A stretch of 64,000 nucleotides of DNA, taken from the NCBI RefSeq assembly GCF_007744075.1, contig NZ_CP036266.1, positions 868,001-932,000 of the forward strand, given 5' to 3'. Position numbers and translations under genes: made by a program. This DNA is from Gimesia chilikensis. Its GTDB lineage: Bacteria; Planctomycetota; Planctomycetia; Planctomycetales; Planctomycetaceae. This document shows positions 44,979 to 53,308 of the stretch, piece after piece. A model generated the notes under the pieces. It was not told the DNA's origin, ran no database searches, and saw nothing but the letters and a program-made list of their open reading frames with translations. Every line of letters starts with the position of its first letter. Within the stretch, counting starts at the first letter, position 1.

Positions 44979-46472
44979 TTAACCACCCGCACGAAACGTA
45001 AACAGGTCGGCCTCTTTGAAAAAGATTTCCAGCCGGATCTTCTGGCCGGTGAGCGACTCGATCGACTTGCCTTTCCAGCGCACTTGATGTCGCACACTGT
45101 CAGAATCCAGGGGAACGCAGTCGTCATAATCAAAGCCCTCCAGTACCCGGCGTTTCGTATCCGAGAGACGCACCTTGATTTCACCTCCGCTCGCATCCGC
45201 ATTCAACAGCAGCTTGCCACCCGGCCACTGGATCTGTCGCGTGATCACCACACCCCCGCCGCGCGGGCCATGCAGGGAAATCAGGCGTTCTTTTTTGATC
45301 GTCGCCACGCCGATGCCCGGCTGCCGCGCCGTCGGATCGCCGTGTGGGCCATCAAAGCCGGAGTAATAAAACCACCACTCATCGCCCACTTCGGTCCAGT
45401 TGTTGCCGAACACCATGCCGTCATCCCACTGGCCATCCTCTCCCAGATCCAGCAGCCGGGGCCGTGCAGGAAGCCGCTCGAACCGCACGCCGTCTCTGCT
45501 GAAAGCCAGTTCGGTCACCACGTCGGTATTCATCTTGAACGGCCACAAACTTCCCCAGAAGATTCCCGCGTGGTAACGCACGGGCATGCCATAAAAGAAG
45601 TTGAACTGCTTTGCACTGTCCAGCTCATCCGGAATCAGAATGTTCTGTGGCTCACTCGTCCATTCTTCCCAGAGCGAAGGCCCCGTCATGCGGGCCACCC
45701 GCCGCGAGGCACCCGTATCCAGAATATCACCACGAAATGTACGATAGATATGTTTGGCCCGGCAGTACATCACATACTGTTTCTCAACCGGATCATACAC
45801 CATGCTGTTCAAGGTATCGCTGTGCAGTTCTGCCAGCAGGGAGTCGCTCGCTTTGTCCCAGTGAATGCCATCCTGCGACCCAACCACGCGGATGCCGTTC
45901 ATCCCTTTTTTCACGCCCCCCGTGTGGTAGGACATGATATAACGATATCCCCGCCGATCCGCTTCAGGGGCCTCAATCAGACACGGGCCGCTGGCACGCT
46001 GGTCCGTGATCCCTTTATAGACGATGTTATTTTCTTTTGTTCCCTTCCACTCCAGCAGTCCCAGTTCGGGACGCTCCCAGTTCAGTCCGTCCGTGGATTC
46101 GGCATAGGCAATCGCATAATTCGACCCCTTGTGCTTTCCCTGGGCATCCAGCCGGGGTGTATGCGTCTGATACCACATCTGGAACAGACCAGTTTCAGGA
46201 TTACGCTTCACTGTGACGTAGCCACCCTCACCGGAGATCAGCGGATTGCGGGCATGCTTCTTGGGCGGATGAAATACCCGCTCCACCGCCTGCTGCTTGT
46301 ATTTCAAGGCATAATGGTTGTCGACAATAAAGCCGTCGTACACGAATTGGGGCTCAGAGCCAATCTCCACCGGCTCAGCAGGCAGGCTCCGCGACTGGGC
46401 ATCAGCCGTCACAGACAGCAACAGGGCCGTGACCAGGGGAAGTGTCGTCGTCAGAATCTTTCGCAAAGACAT
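44979..46472 (-). CDS. Exported glycoside-hydrolase-like beta-propeller protein (Sec)
   Basis: 497 residues with a Sec signal peptide ending near VTADAQS. The body resembles the five-bladed propeller fold of GH32/GH43/GH130-like enzymes, with repeating blade motifs such as AYAESTDGLNWERPELGL and AFSRDGVRFERLPARP. The C-terminal module (about residues 400-497) matches the same part of the product of 48183-49733. The catalytic acids cannot be named from sequence alone. The ATG at 46472 begins the signal peptide. Related genes are abundant in planctomycetes and probably act on polysaccharides. Confidence 0.7.
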   Translation of the reverse strand: MSLRKILTTTLPLVTALLLSVTADAQSRSLPAEPVEIGSEPQFVYDGFIVDNHYALKYKQQAVERVFHPPKKHARNPLISGEGGYVTVKRNPETGLFQMWYQTHTPRLDAQGKHKGSNYAIAYAESTDGLNWERPELGLLEWKGTKENNIVYKGITDQRASGPCLIEAPEADRRGYRYIMSYHTGGVKKGMNGIRVVGSQDGIHWDKASDSLLAELHSDTLNSMVYDPVEKQYVMYCRAKHIYRTFRGDILDTGASRRVARMTGPSLWEEWTSEPQNILIPDELDSAKQFNFFYGMPVRYHAGIFWGSLWPFKMNTDVVTELAFSRDGVRFERLPARPRLLDLGEDGQWDDGMVFGNNWTEVGDEWWFYYSGFDGPHGDPTARQPGIGVATIKKERLISLHGPRGGGVVITRQIQWPGGKLLLNADASGGEIKVRLSDTKRRVLEGFDYDDCVPLDSDSVRHQVRWKGKSIESLTGQKIRLEIFFKEADLFTFRAGG

Positions 46473-46636
46473 GGCACACCTGTTATATTCATCCAGAGGT
46501 TTCCGAATCAATGGCATCAGCAACAGCATAACAGGGAACAATCCGGGAGACGAATCTTTTGCAACCATTCCAGCTCGAAATTCAGACTTTCGTTCTCCGG
46601 TAGATGCTTAACTCAAATAGAGGCGGTAGAGCGTTC

Positions 46637-48070
46637 TCAAACCTGCTTCTCTGGTTTGACCCAGGACACATGACATTCCGGCAGCTGAGCTTTCAACTCC
46701 TCAAGTAGTTCCATGGGGACCCCGGGGAGATTAAGACCCAGGTAGCGGAGTTGTGTCAGCCGCCCCAATTCTCGAACTCCCGCTGCATCGACCGGCACCT
46801 CAATCAGTGTTAGTTGCTTCAGTTCCGGCAGATCTGCGAAGACGCGAATTCCTGTTGCCGTTACTCGCGGGGGCGAATCCTCACCTGTGTGACGCAGGCT
46901 CATCTGCCACAGTTGCTTCAATCCACGCAGGTGAGCGAGATCCTGATCTCGCAGCGTAGCGACCTCCAGGGCCAGTCCCTCCAGCCGGAATAGCTGTCCC
47001 ACAATTGCCAGAAGATCACCGGTCACCTGGGGCATCGCTGACAGCCCCAGGAACGTCAACTGTTCCAGTGCCGCGAGTTCCTGCAGCCCCTCATTCACGG
47101 GAACACAATGCAGGTTCAGCGTCGTCAGGTTCTGCAGGTACGCCAGCTGTCGAAAGCCGGCGTCGCTCAGTGGTGTATCCCGGAATCTGAGGTATCGCAG
47201 TCCGTGCAGCTCACCCATCGCCGCCAGCGCAGTATCGTCCAACTCCATATCATCTATCCAGAGCTTCGTCAGCTGGGGAATGAAAGTCAGGTACTGAAAC
47301 GCCGAACCGGGCGTCGATGTATTTCGCAGATGCAAATCCTGCAGTCGCGGTAGCCCCGCCAGAGTTGCCAGCCCCCGTTTCGTCAGTGGCGCGTTCTGGA
47401 TCGAAAGATTCGCGAGCGGAATCAATTCACGCATGCTTTCCCACAGATGATCAGTCTCATCCATATCAAGGATACAAAGGTGGAAATTCAGCGCGCCCTG
47501 TTTGATGCCCGCAGAAATCCGCACCCCTGCCTTGCACAACCACTCCACGGCTTCCCGCAGCCGGGGAGGCAGGAGGAGATCATCGAAATCAATCGCCCCA
47601 TCCAACAGCATGTGTTGCCGGGCAGTGAGTGTTCTGAGACGTCGCTGATTCTCCGGGTCCTCATCATCTTGCACAGACAGTTGTCCCAAGGCCAGTGAAT
47701 TCAGGTAGTCCGCGATCGTGCGCACGGTCTCAAAATCGATCGGTACCTTTATTTTCAGGTGGACCCGGGAAGCAGACACCAGTCCTTCGATTTCATCCCC
47801 CCGATCATTCAGGGGAATCGAAATATTCCGGGCAAGACCGAGTCTGCGTTCGTTTCGGTCTATATCGGCTTCCACGCGATCCTTGATAATCCAGGGCCTG
47901 CCTGCGGCAGCTTCAGCGGCTGCGAAGTCCCGAATCACTTTTCGCCGCTGCGCATGAAAATCTTCCACCGTCACGCGGGTGCCGGGAAACCGCTCGGTCA
48001 GATCAGCAATGATGCTGTCGGGATCCAGCAGATGACGCTGATCGGGCGTTTCCAGGCGGATCGTAATCAT
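46637..48070 (-). CDS. Leucine-rich-repeat protein
   Basis: 477 residues starting MITIRLETPDQRHLLDPDSI. The first half is an unassigned domain. The second half (about residues 210-460) has roughly ten ribonuclease-inhibitor-like LRRs with L..L..L.L..T.. spacing, such as LRYLRFRDTPLSDAGFRQLA. No signal peptide or membrane segment, so it is probably cytoplasmic and a binding protein. It lies between the two homologous propeller genes on the same strand. Confidence 0.75.
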   Translation of the reverse strand: MITIRLETPDQRHLLDPDSIIADLTERFPGTRVTVEDFHAQRRKVIRDFAAAEAAAGRPWIIKDRVEADIDRNERRLGLARNISIPLNDRGDEIEGLVSASRVHLKIKVPIDFETVRTIADYLNSLALGQLSVQDDEDPENQRRLRTLTARQHMLLDGAIDFDDLLLPPRLREAVEWLCKAGVRISAGIKQGALNFHLCILDMDETDHLWESMRELIPLANLSIQNAPLTKRGLATLAGLPRLQDLHLRNTSTPGSAFQYLTFIPQLTKLWIDDMELDDTALAAMGELHGLRYLRFRDTPLSDAGFRQLAYLQNLTTLNLHCVPVNEGLQELAALEQLTFLGLSAMPQVTGDLLAIVGQLFRLEGLALEVATLRDQDLAHLRGLKQLWQMSLRHTGEDSPPRVTATGIRVFADLPELKQLTLIEVPVDAAGVRELGRLTQLRYLGLNLPGVPMELLEELKAQLPECHVSWVKPEKQV

Positions 48071-48182
48071 AGGCGTTGAAAACCCACGAGACAGGAAAGA
48101 AAGGACCAACAGATCGTCAAACCGACTTTAGCTATTATATCAGCCACAGATCTACAAGAGAACACCCTGACCAGTCCACGCG

Positions 48183-49733
48183 TCACCCCGCTTCACCAAA
48201 CTCAAACGCAAACAGCCGCGCGTTCCGCATGGTAAATTCCACACGTACCGGCTGCCCCGCCAGTACGCTCAGATCACTGCCGGACTTCCATTCCACCCGG
48301 TGATCGATCTCGTCCGCATTGATCCACGCACAATCCTCGCGGCCAAAACCGGGCAGGGGAGTCCCTTCAAGATCCAGCAGCGCCACCCGCACACCTCCCG
48401 CGCCGGCGGTGCTCAGATTGACCCGCAGGGAATCGCCGGTAAATCGTAGCGGCTTTGTCGTGACCACGCCGCCGGGATAACCAGCGTCCAGCGAGACAAA
48501 ACCGTCCACGCGCTGCGTCGCCCGATAGATGCCTCCCAGATCCTTCTTCAGCCACGCGGCCCGGTCTTTGAGATCGCGATCCCAGACTACGGGCCGGCCA
48601 TGCGTGTGCGGCCAGCCGACAAAATACTGATGCAGTTCCCGGCCCCGGCGGATCAGCCCCTGTCCCATGCTCACCAGCCGCAGGTCCAGTCCGTCGTAAA
48701 AGCCCGCGGGCATATAAGGCGTACGCCAGCGGTGCCAGTTGACGCCGTCGCGGCTCGCGGCAAACTGCACATCAAACGTCCCGTCATTGCCGTTCAGCGC
48801 GCGGTCCTGCCAGTCCGGCCCTTTGAATGTCTGGTAGGCGGCGGGAAAGGCGAGATACACGTGCGGGGCGAAGGGATACTTCACCGCCGCACTCGTATAC
48901 AGCTGCACGCCCGGCGGATCGTCATCGTCGCGGGCCATCACCGTTGCCAGTTCACGACTCAACGTGGGAACCTTCTGTTTGCCCCAGACATGCAGCGGCG
49001 GAACGGACGCGTCATAAGGCCAGGGCGTTTCGAGGTCCTTCACCGCCACCCGCGCCACGGCCCGCACCGGATTCCAGCAGCGGGTATAGATCACATACTT
49101 CTGTAACGCTTCGTCCCACAGGCCGCAATGCTGACTGTCGGGCACGAAGGGGAGCATCCGCGTTTCCGATTCACTCCAGTGCACCCCGTCCGGCGACGAA
49201 GCCACATACACGCCCGCCTTCTGGGGATCGGGCCAGTACCGGGAATACAGCAGCCGATACCGCTTCTCCGCCGGGGCACGCGGATCGAGGAACACACTCG
49301 CTTCCACCGCCTCGACCGGCAGCAGGTTATTCTCCCGGCTCCCCTGATATTCCTTCAGCCCCAGTTGTGGACGTTCCCAGTGAATGCCGTCTTCGCTGGT
49401 CGCCAGGGCGAAATGTTTCTTCTTCTCCGCGTCATAACTCCCATGAAACAGTTTCGCAGTCCCGTTATCATCCACGACGCTGCAGTAAAAGATAAACCCC
49501 AGCGCTTCAGAAGGCTGCTCCGGTTTCAAAACCCGCTCAAACGCAGTCGGCGAATTCAACCGCCGCGTCACGCCGCGGGTCCGCCCGGTATCCACGAGCA
49601 GATCATCCAGAAACAGCTGCCATTCAGAACCGACAGAGGAAATTTCCGAATCCGCAGCCCTCACCACTGCAGGCAGGGCAGTGGCTACAGCTGTAGCTTG
49701 CAGAAACTGACGGCGTGTGAGAGTGGGATCCAT
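48183..49733 (-). CDS. Exported glycoside-hydrolase-like beta-propeller protein (Tat)
   Basis: 516 residues. The N terminus is a twin-arginine signal (TLTRRQFLQATAVATALPAV), so export is by Tat in folded form. The body and C-terminal module are homologous to the product of 44979-46472: SEDGIHWERPQLGLKEYQG corresponds to STDGLNWERPELGLLEWKG. A Tat signal on one paralogue and Sec on the other suggests that this one folds or binds a cofactor before export. The substrate is unknown. Confidence 0.7.
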   Translation of the reverse strand: MDPTLTRRQFLQATAVATALPAVVRAADSEISSVGSEWQLFLDDLLVDTGRTRGVTRRLNSPTAFERVLKPEQPSEALGFIFYCSVVDDNGTAKLFHGSYDAEKKKHFALATSEDGIHWERPQLGLKEYQGSRENNLLPVEAVEASVFLDPRAPAEKRYRLLYSRYWPDPQKAGVYVASSPDGVHWSESETRMLPFVPDSQHCGLWDEALQKYVIYTRCWNPVRAVARVAVKDLETPWPYDASVPPLHVWGKQKVPTLSRELATVMARDDDDPPGVQLYTSAAVKYPFAPHVYLAFPAAYQTFKGPDWQDRALNGNDGTFDVQFAASRDGVNWHRWRTPYMPAGFYDGLDLRLVSMGQGLIRRGRELHQYFVGWPHTHGRPVVWDRDLKDRAAWLKKDLGGIYRATQRVDGFVSLDAGYPGGVVTTKPLRFTGDSLRVNLSTAGAGGVRVALLDLEGTPLPGFGREDCAWINADEIDHRVEWKSGSDLSVLAGQPVRVEFTMRNARLFAFEFGEAG

Positions 49734-49822
49734 GAATTAACCTTGCTTTCAGACTTTTATTTTAAGTAAAGACCGGTATGATTAACTTCTGTGCGCTTAC
49801 TGGTTGTGTTGCATGTTGATAC

Positions 49823-49920
49823 TTAATCGATGATCCATGTTACCCCATCTTCTTCTAGAGTCGGTGCTCTTTCAAGCACTCAATAGATTTCCAGTCTTCA
49901 TCGTATTCAGAGAGCTGATT
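49823..49920 (-). pseudogene. Possible C-terminal remnant of a lost gene
   Basis: On the minus strand one frame reads LNQLSEYDEDWKSIECLKE. After a one-base shift the next frame reads ERAPTLEEDGVTWIID followed by TAA. Together they look like the end of an acidic protein with a frameshift. It is too short for a family assignment and could be chance. Confidence 0.25.
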
Positions 49921-49924
49921 TAGA

Positions 49925-51040
49925 ATGATCGTTCCTGCTGACTCCCGACACGAGAGGCGACAAGTTTATTTTCGGTGTGTTCCGTTCTTAGTCGCAATTG
50001 CATTGATGACTGTGCGCTTTCCTCCAGAAGTTTTCGCTGCTCCTCTCCCTCAGTCAGATCCATTTGAATCTGAAGTATCTCCACAGTTTTCGGAAATTAG
50101 AGAGGCGATCGACGAGGATGACTACGAGCAGGCGTTGAGACTGCTTACGGAAAAACGTGTTATTGCAGTGAAGGTGAAAAACCAGTTCTTACTCCAGGAG
50201 ATTCTGGCGGAAATCAAAGAGGTGAATCGTCTTAAACGGGAGTTTTCCAAAGTCCGTGAAAAAGCGGAGACTCTGAAAACGAAACCGGGCGATCCCGAGG
50301 CAAACGAAAAAGTGGGCCTGTTCTATTGTGCTGAGAAAGGGGATTGGATTGCCGGATTGAACATGCTTTCCAAATCAGGGGATTCCGGTCTTCGGCAGGC
50401 AGCCCTCGATGATCTCAAACAGCCCGAGACGCCTGCCCATCGGATGAAACTGGCAGATGCCTGGTGGGAACAGGCAGAGAAAGAAAAAGATCAGATTCGC
50501 AAGGCTTTCTTGTTACGTGGACGTTACTGGTACTTGTCAGCACGTCCCGGATTAACAGAATTGGAACGTTTCGAGCGAGATAAACAATTAGAACAGATCG
50601 TTTTGGAAGCAGATAAGATTGTGGTCTGGAATATGCATGGTTCGACTTTGGATCATGGCACAGACGAATGTGTGCTCACACTTTTCTTGAAAGGGAAAGC
50701 CGTCTGGCGTCAGAAAGTAGTGGTTCCCTGGAAAGCCAAAGCACCCGCGGGGCAAATTGTGTATCCACCCCGCGTCCGTTTCGATCAGATCCGGGTAGAT
50801 ATCACAAAGTATCGTGGGTTTGGTGGCGGGCTGGGTGAAATTGAAGTCTTTGATGGAACGATTAATGTTGCCCGCAACTGTTCGGCCGTCGCCAGCAGCT
50901 ATTGGAGATCGAATCGGAACCATCATCCCGATCTCATAACCGATGGGGACAAATCGGGACTCACGGGAATCTGGTTATTAAACGACGGGCAAAAAGGCTG
51001 GGTACTGGTTGACATGAAAAAGTATCTACAGCAACCCTGA
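49925..51040 (+). CDS. Exported hypothetical protein with discoidin-like C terminus
   Basis: 371 residues. A signal peptide (hydrophobic about residues 19-38) is followed by a charged helical region resembling TPR-like bundles (about 50-215). The C-terminal half is beta-rich: VRFDQIRVDITKYRGFGGGLGEIEVFDG, then a NVARNCSAVASS start typical of F5/8-type discoidin folds. It is likely periplasmic or surface-bound and may bind carbohydrate. No catalytic motif. It is encoded alone. Confidence 0.65.
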   Translation: MIVPADSRHERRQVYFRCVPFLVAIALMTVRFPPEVFAAPLPQSDPFESEVSPQFSEIREAIDEDDYEQALRLLTEKRVIAVKVKNQFLLQEILAEIKEVNRLKREFSKVREKAETLKTKPGDPEANEKVGLFYCAEKGDWIAGLNMLSKSGDSGLRQAALDDLKQPETPAHRMKLADAWWEQAEKEKDQIRKAFLLRGRYWYLSARPGLTELERFERDKQLEQIVLEADKIVVWNMHGSTLDHGTDECVLTLFLKGKAVWRQKVVVPWKAKAPAGQIVYPPRVRFDQIRVDITKYRGFGGGLGEIEVFDGTINVARNCSAVASSYWRSNRNHHPDLITDGDKSGLTGIWLLNDGQKGWVLVDMKKYLQQP

Positions 51041-51193
51041 AGGACAGAGAGAGTCGATCAGACAGTCTCTGGCAGGATAAAATAAGCGACGCTGGAAAGG
51101 GGAATAGATCGCTTTCCATTCATCTCTCTATTCCCCCACAAATCCCAATTCCCTGTTCATTTCCCGGTTGTCACGCTCTGGTGAACCGATACC

Positions 51194-52321
51194 ATGATAG
51201 CACAGTCACCAGATATTGCAGGACTTCCCGAGATGAAACAGACAGAGCAACCAGTTACCGAAACCGAATCGCTGCCGGACCGGGAGACGATGTACGCCGC
51301 CCTGGTCCAGCGGGACAGCAGCTTTGAAGGCGTCTTCGTTGCTGCCATCCGCACCACCGGAATTTTCTGCCGGCCCTCCTGTTCGGCCCGCAAACCCAGG
51401 CCGGAGAATGTCGAATACTTCGCCGATGCGAAAACCGCCCTCGCGCACGGCTACCGGGAATGCAAGGTCTGTCGCCCGCTGGTCTCACTCGGCTCCACCC
51501 CCGACTGGCTGCAGCCGTTGATTGAAGAAGTCGATCAGGATGCCACCCTCCGCCTGACCGCTGACGACCTGCGGGAACGGGGCCTCGACCCGGTCCGCGT
51601 CCGTCGCTGGTTTCAGAAGCTGCACGGTATGAGCTTCGCCTCCTACCTGCGGATGCGGCGGATCAATCAGGCCTTCAGCCAGCTGCAACACAAATCCACG
51701 GTAACCGCCGCTGCCCTCGACAGCGGCTACGAATCGCTGAGCGGGTTCGGCGAGAGCTTCAAGAAAGCGATGGGCAACGCGCCCGCCAGAAGTAATGACC
51801 AGCAGGTGATCAACGTCAGTCGCCTACTGACCCCCCTGGGACCGATGCTGGCCGGCGCGACAGAGCAGGGGATCTGCCTGCTCGAATTCACCGATCGCCG
51901 GATGCTCGAAACGCAGCTCAACCGCCTGCAGAAACGGCTCAACGCCCGCGCACTCCCCGGCGACAGCCCCTGGTTCCCGCAACTCGACGGCCAGCTTCAG
52001 GCTTACTTCGCCGGGAAACGGACCGACTTCGATCTCCCCCTGGTCCTGGCGGGCACCGAGTTTCAGGAACGAGTCTGGAACGCCCTGCGGACCATTCCGT
52101 GTGGCACCACCCGTTCCTATTCCGAACAGGCCGAGATCATCGGACAGCCCACCGCAGTCAGAGCCGTCGCCCGCGCCAACGGCGACAACCGCATCGCGAT
52201 TCTGATCCCCTGCCACCGCGTCATCGGAGCCGACGGCACGCTCACCGGTTACGGCGGCGGCCTCTGGCGCAAAAAACGCCTGCTGGAAATCGAACAGGGA
52301 ACAGACGCCCCAACCAAGTGA
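51194..52321 (+). CDS. ada: Bifunctional Ada: methylphosphotriester sensor and O6-alkylguanine-DNA methyltransferase
   Basis: 375 residues. The N-terminal zinc domain has the four cysteines CRPSC..CKVCR that take methyl groups from phosphotriesters. An AraC-type helix-turn-helix follows (FQKLHGMSFASYLRMRRI). The C-terminal O6-methylguanine methyltransferase has the active-site IPCHRVIG. It repairs alkylated DNA and activates its own regulon after methylation. The stop codon TGA at 52319-52321 is also the first three bases of a TGAGCGG repeat. No alkA or alkB gene is adjacent. Confidence 0.93.
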   Translation: MIAQSPDIAGLPEMKQTEQPVTETESLPDRETMYAALVQRDSSFEGVFVAAIRTTGIFCRPSCSARKPRPENVEYFADAKTALAHGYRECKVCRPLVSLGSTPDWLQPLIEEVDQDATLRLTADDLRERGLDPVRVRRWFQKLHGMSFASYLRMRRINQAFSQLQHKSTVTAAALDSGYESLSGFGESFKKAMGNAPARSNDQQVINVSRLLTPLGPMLAGATEQGICLLEFTDRRMLETQLNRLQKRLNARALPGDSPWFPQLDGQLQAYFAGKRTDFDLPLVLAGTEFQERVWNALRTIPCGTTRSYSEQAEIIGQPTAVRAVARANGDNRIAILIPCHRVIGADGTLTGYGGGLWRKKRLLEIEQGTDAPTK

Positions 52322-52348
52322 GCGGAATGGCACTCGCCACCGGTAAAA
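52319..52348 (+). repeat. TGAGCGG...CACCGGTAAA repeat, third copy
   Basis: Matches the inverted pair at 11768-11845, with TGAGCGGAATGGCACTCGCC followed by ACCGGTAAAA. It begins with the stop codon of ada. Confidence 0.8.
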
Positions 52349-52377
52349 TGTAAAACGCGGTTTCCAGAACCAGCAGC

Positions 52378-52562
52378 GGGTGGCCGCGAATGAAATTCGT
52401 GGTTGTCGCAGACAACAGGAGGTTGCGTAGTGAGCGAAGACCGGTTCTGTATTGCGCCTGAATCTGTTTCCGTTCAACATGGAAAATCGGTTTTGAGGTT
52501 CGACGCGGAAACTGCGACCTCCTGCTCGCTGCGCTCGGCCCGAATTACATTCGAGCCCACCC
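52378..52562. repeat. Inverted pair of GGGTGGCC...GAAT palindromic repeats
   Basis: One copy reads rightward at 52378-52430 and a second reads leftward at 52514-52562. Both are diverged relatives of the GGGTAGCCCCGAAT family of 11854-14510. The 83 bases between them show no gene. Two opposed palindromic units make a BIME-like structure between ada and the convergent DUF1572 gene. Confidence 0.75.
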
Positions 52563-52627
52563 ATTCTTCTTCGTGGTTTGTTGCTCTCTAAAATCTGAGC
52601 AGTACGAGGAGCGCAAGCCCATGCAGA

Positions 52628-53170
52628 TTATTTCCCCGGCTTTCCCTCTCCCCAGCGTTCCCGATTAAACTGTTCCGACTGTCCCCGGGGAATCGTCAGT
52701 GTGTTCCATTCATCATCGGCCTGAATCCGGGCCACCTGCACGATCTGCCCCACGTGATAACAGGTATGCCCCAGGGAACGCTGGATCGCCAGCGGCACGG
52801 TGTGGGCATCGCCGCGAATATAGACGGTCGTCTTCAGGTCCTCGGGCCCCAGACTGTTGAGGGATTCAAACAGCACACTCCAGCCCCGCTCCCAGTAGGC
52901 CAGCAGTTCTTCCCGGGTTGAGAACGTATCCACAAATTCGTCGTCCCGGTTCCGGTCCGGCTTCTCGCCGTCGGTCGTCAGGAAATCGGTCCATCGCGAA
53001 ATCAGGTTCCCGGCGACATGTTTCATGATCACCGCAATCGAGTTCGTATGCGCGTCGAGAGCCGTGCGGAGCCCCTCATCAGACACCTGTGCCACCGCCC
53101 GTTCCGCCATCTGCTTCTGAGCCTCGAAAACATTGAGTGTCGCCGACATGAATTGAGAGAAATGTTCCAT
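52628..53170 (-). CDS. DUF1572 (DinB-like) family protein
   Basis: 180 residues forming a four-helix DinB-like bundle. It has IMKHVAGNLISRW near residues 48-60 and the C-terminal LGHTCYHVGQIVQVAR histidine motif, which is the DUF1572 signature. It is a putative metal-dependent enzyme, cytoplasmic. A 65-base copy of its first codons is found at 54931-54995, beyond the LRR gene. Its start is 138 bases from the divergent LRR gene. Confidence 0.8.
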   Translation of the reverse strand: MEHFSQFMSATLNVFEAQKQMAERAVAQVSDEGLRTALDAHTNSIAVIMKHVAGNLISRWTDFLTTDGEKPDRNRDDEFVDTFSTREELLAYWERGWSVLFESLNSLGPEDLKTTVYIRGDAHTVPLAIQRSLGHTCYHVGQIVQVARIQADDEWNTLTIPRGQSEQFNRERWGEGKPGK

Positions 53171-53308
53171 CTAAAATCCCTTTCCGCGTGAGTTGTCTGT
53201 ATCAGTCTCAGTCTGAAGATTAAATCGGCTTTTCGCAAGCGACCGGCCTGGAGGAAATTCTGGTAAGCAGGCTGTCTTCTGCTCTGGTTGATCAATTATG
53301 ATAGAGTG

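Noticed and set aside
44973-46673. A 566-codon plus-strand frame
   Set aside because: Antisense to the exported propeller gene, with Arg/His/Pro-rich composition typical of shadow frames.
52403-52591. Small ORFs reading through GGGTAGCC-type repeats (here and at 14437-14626)
   Set aside because: Their sequence comes from the repeats themselves, so similar peptides recur at each copy without any gene context.
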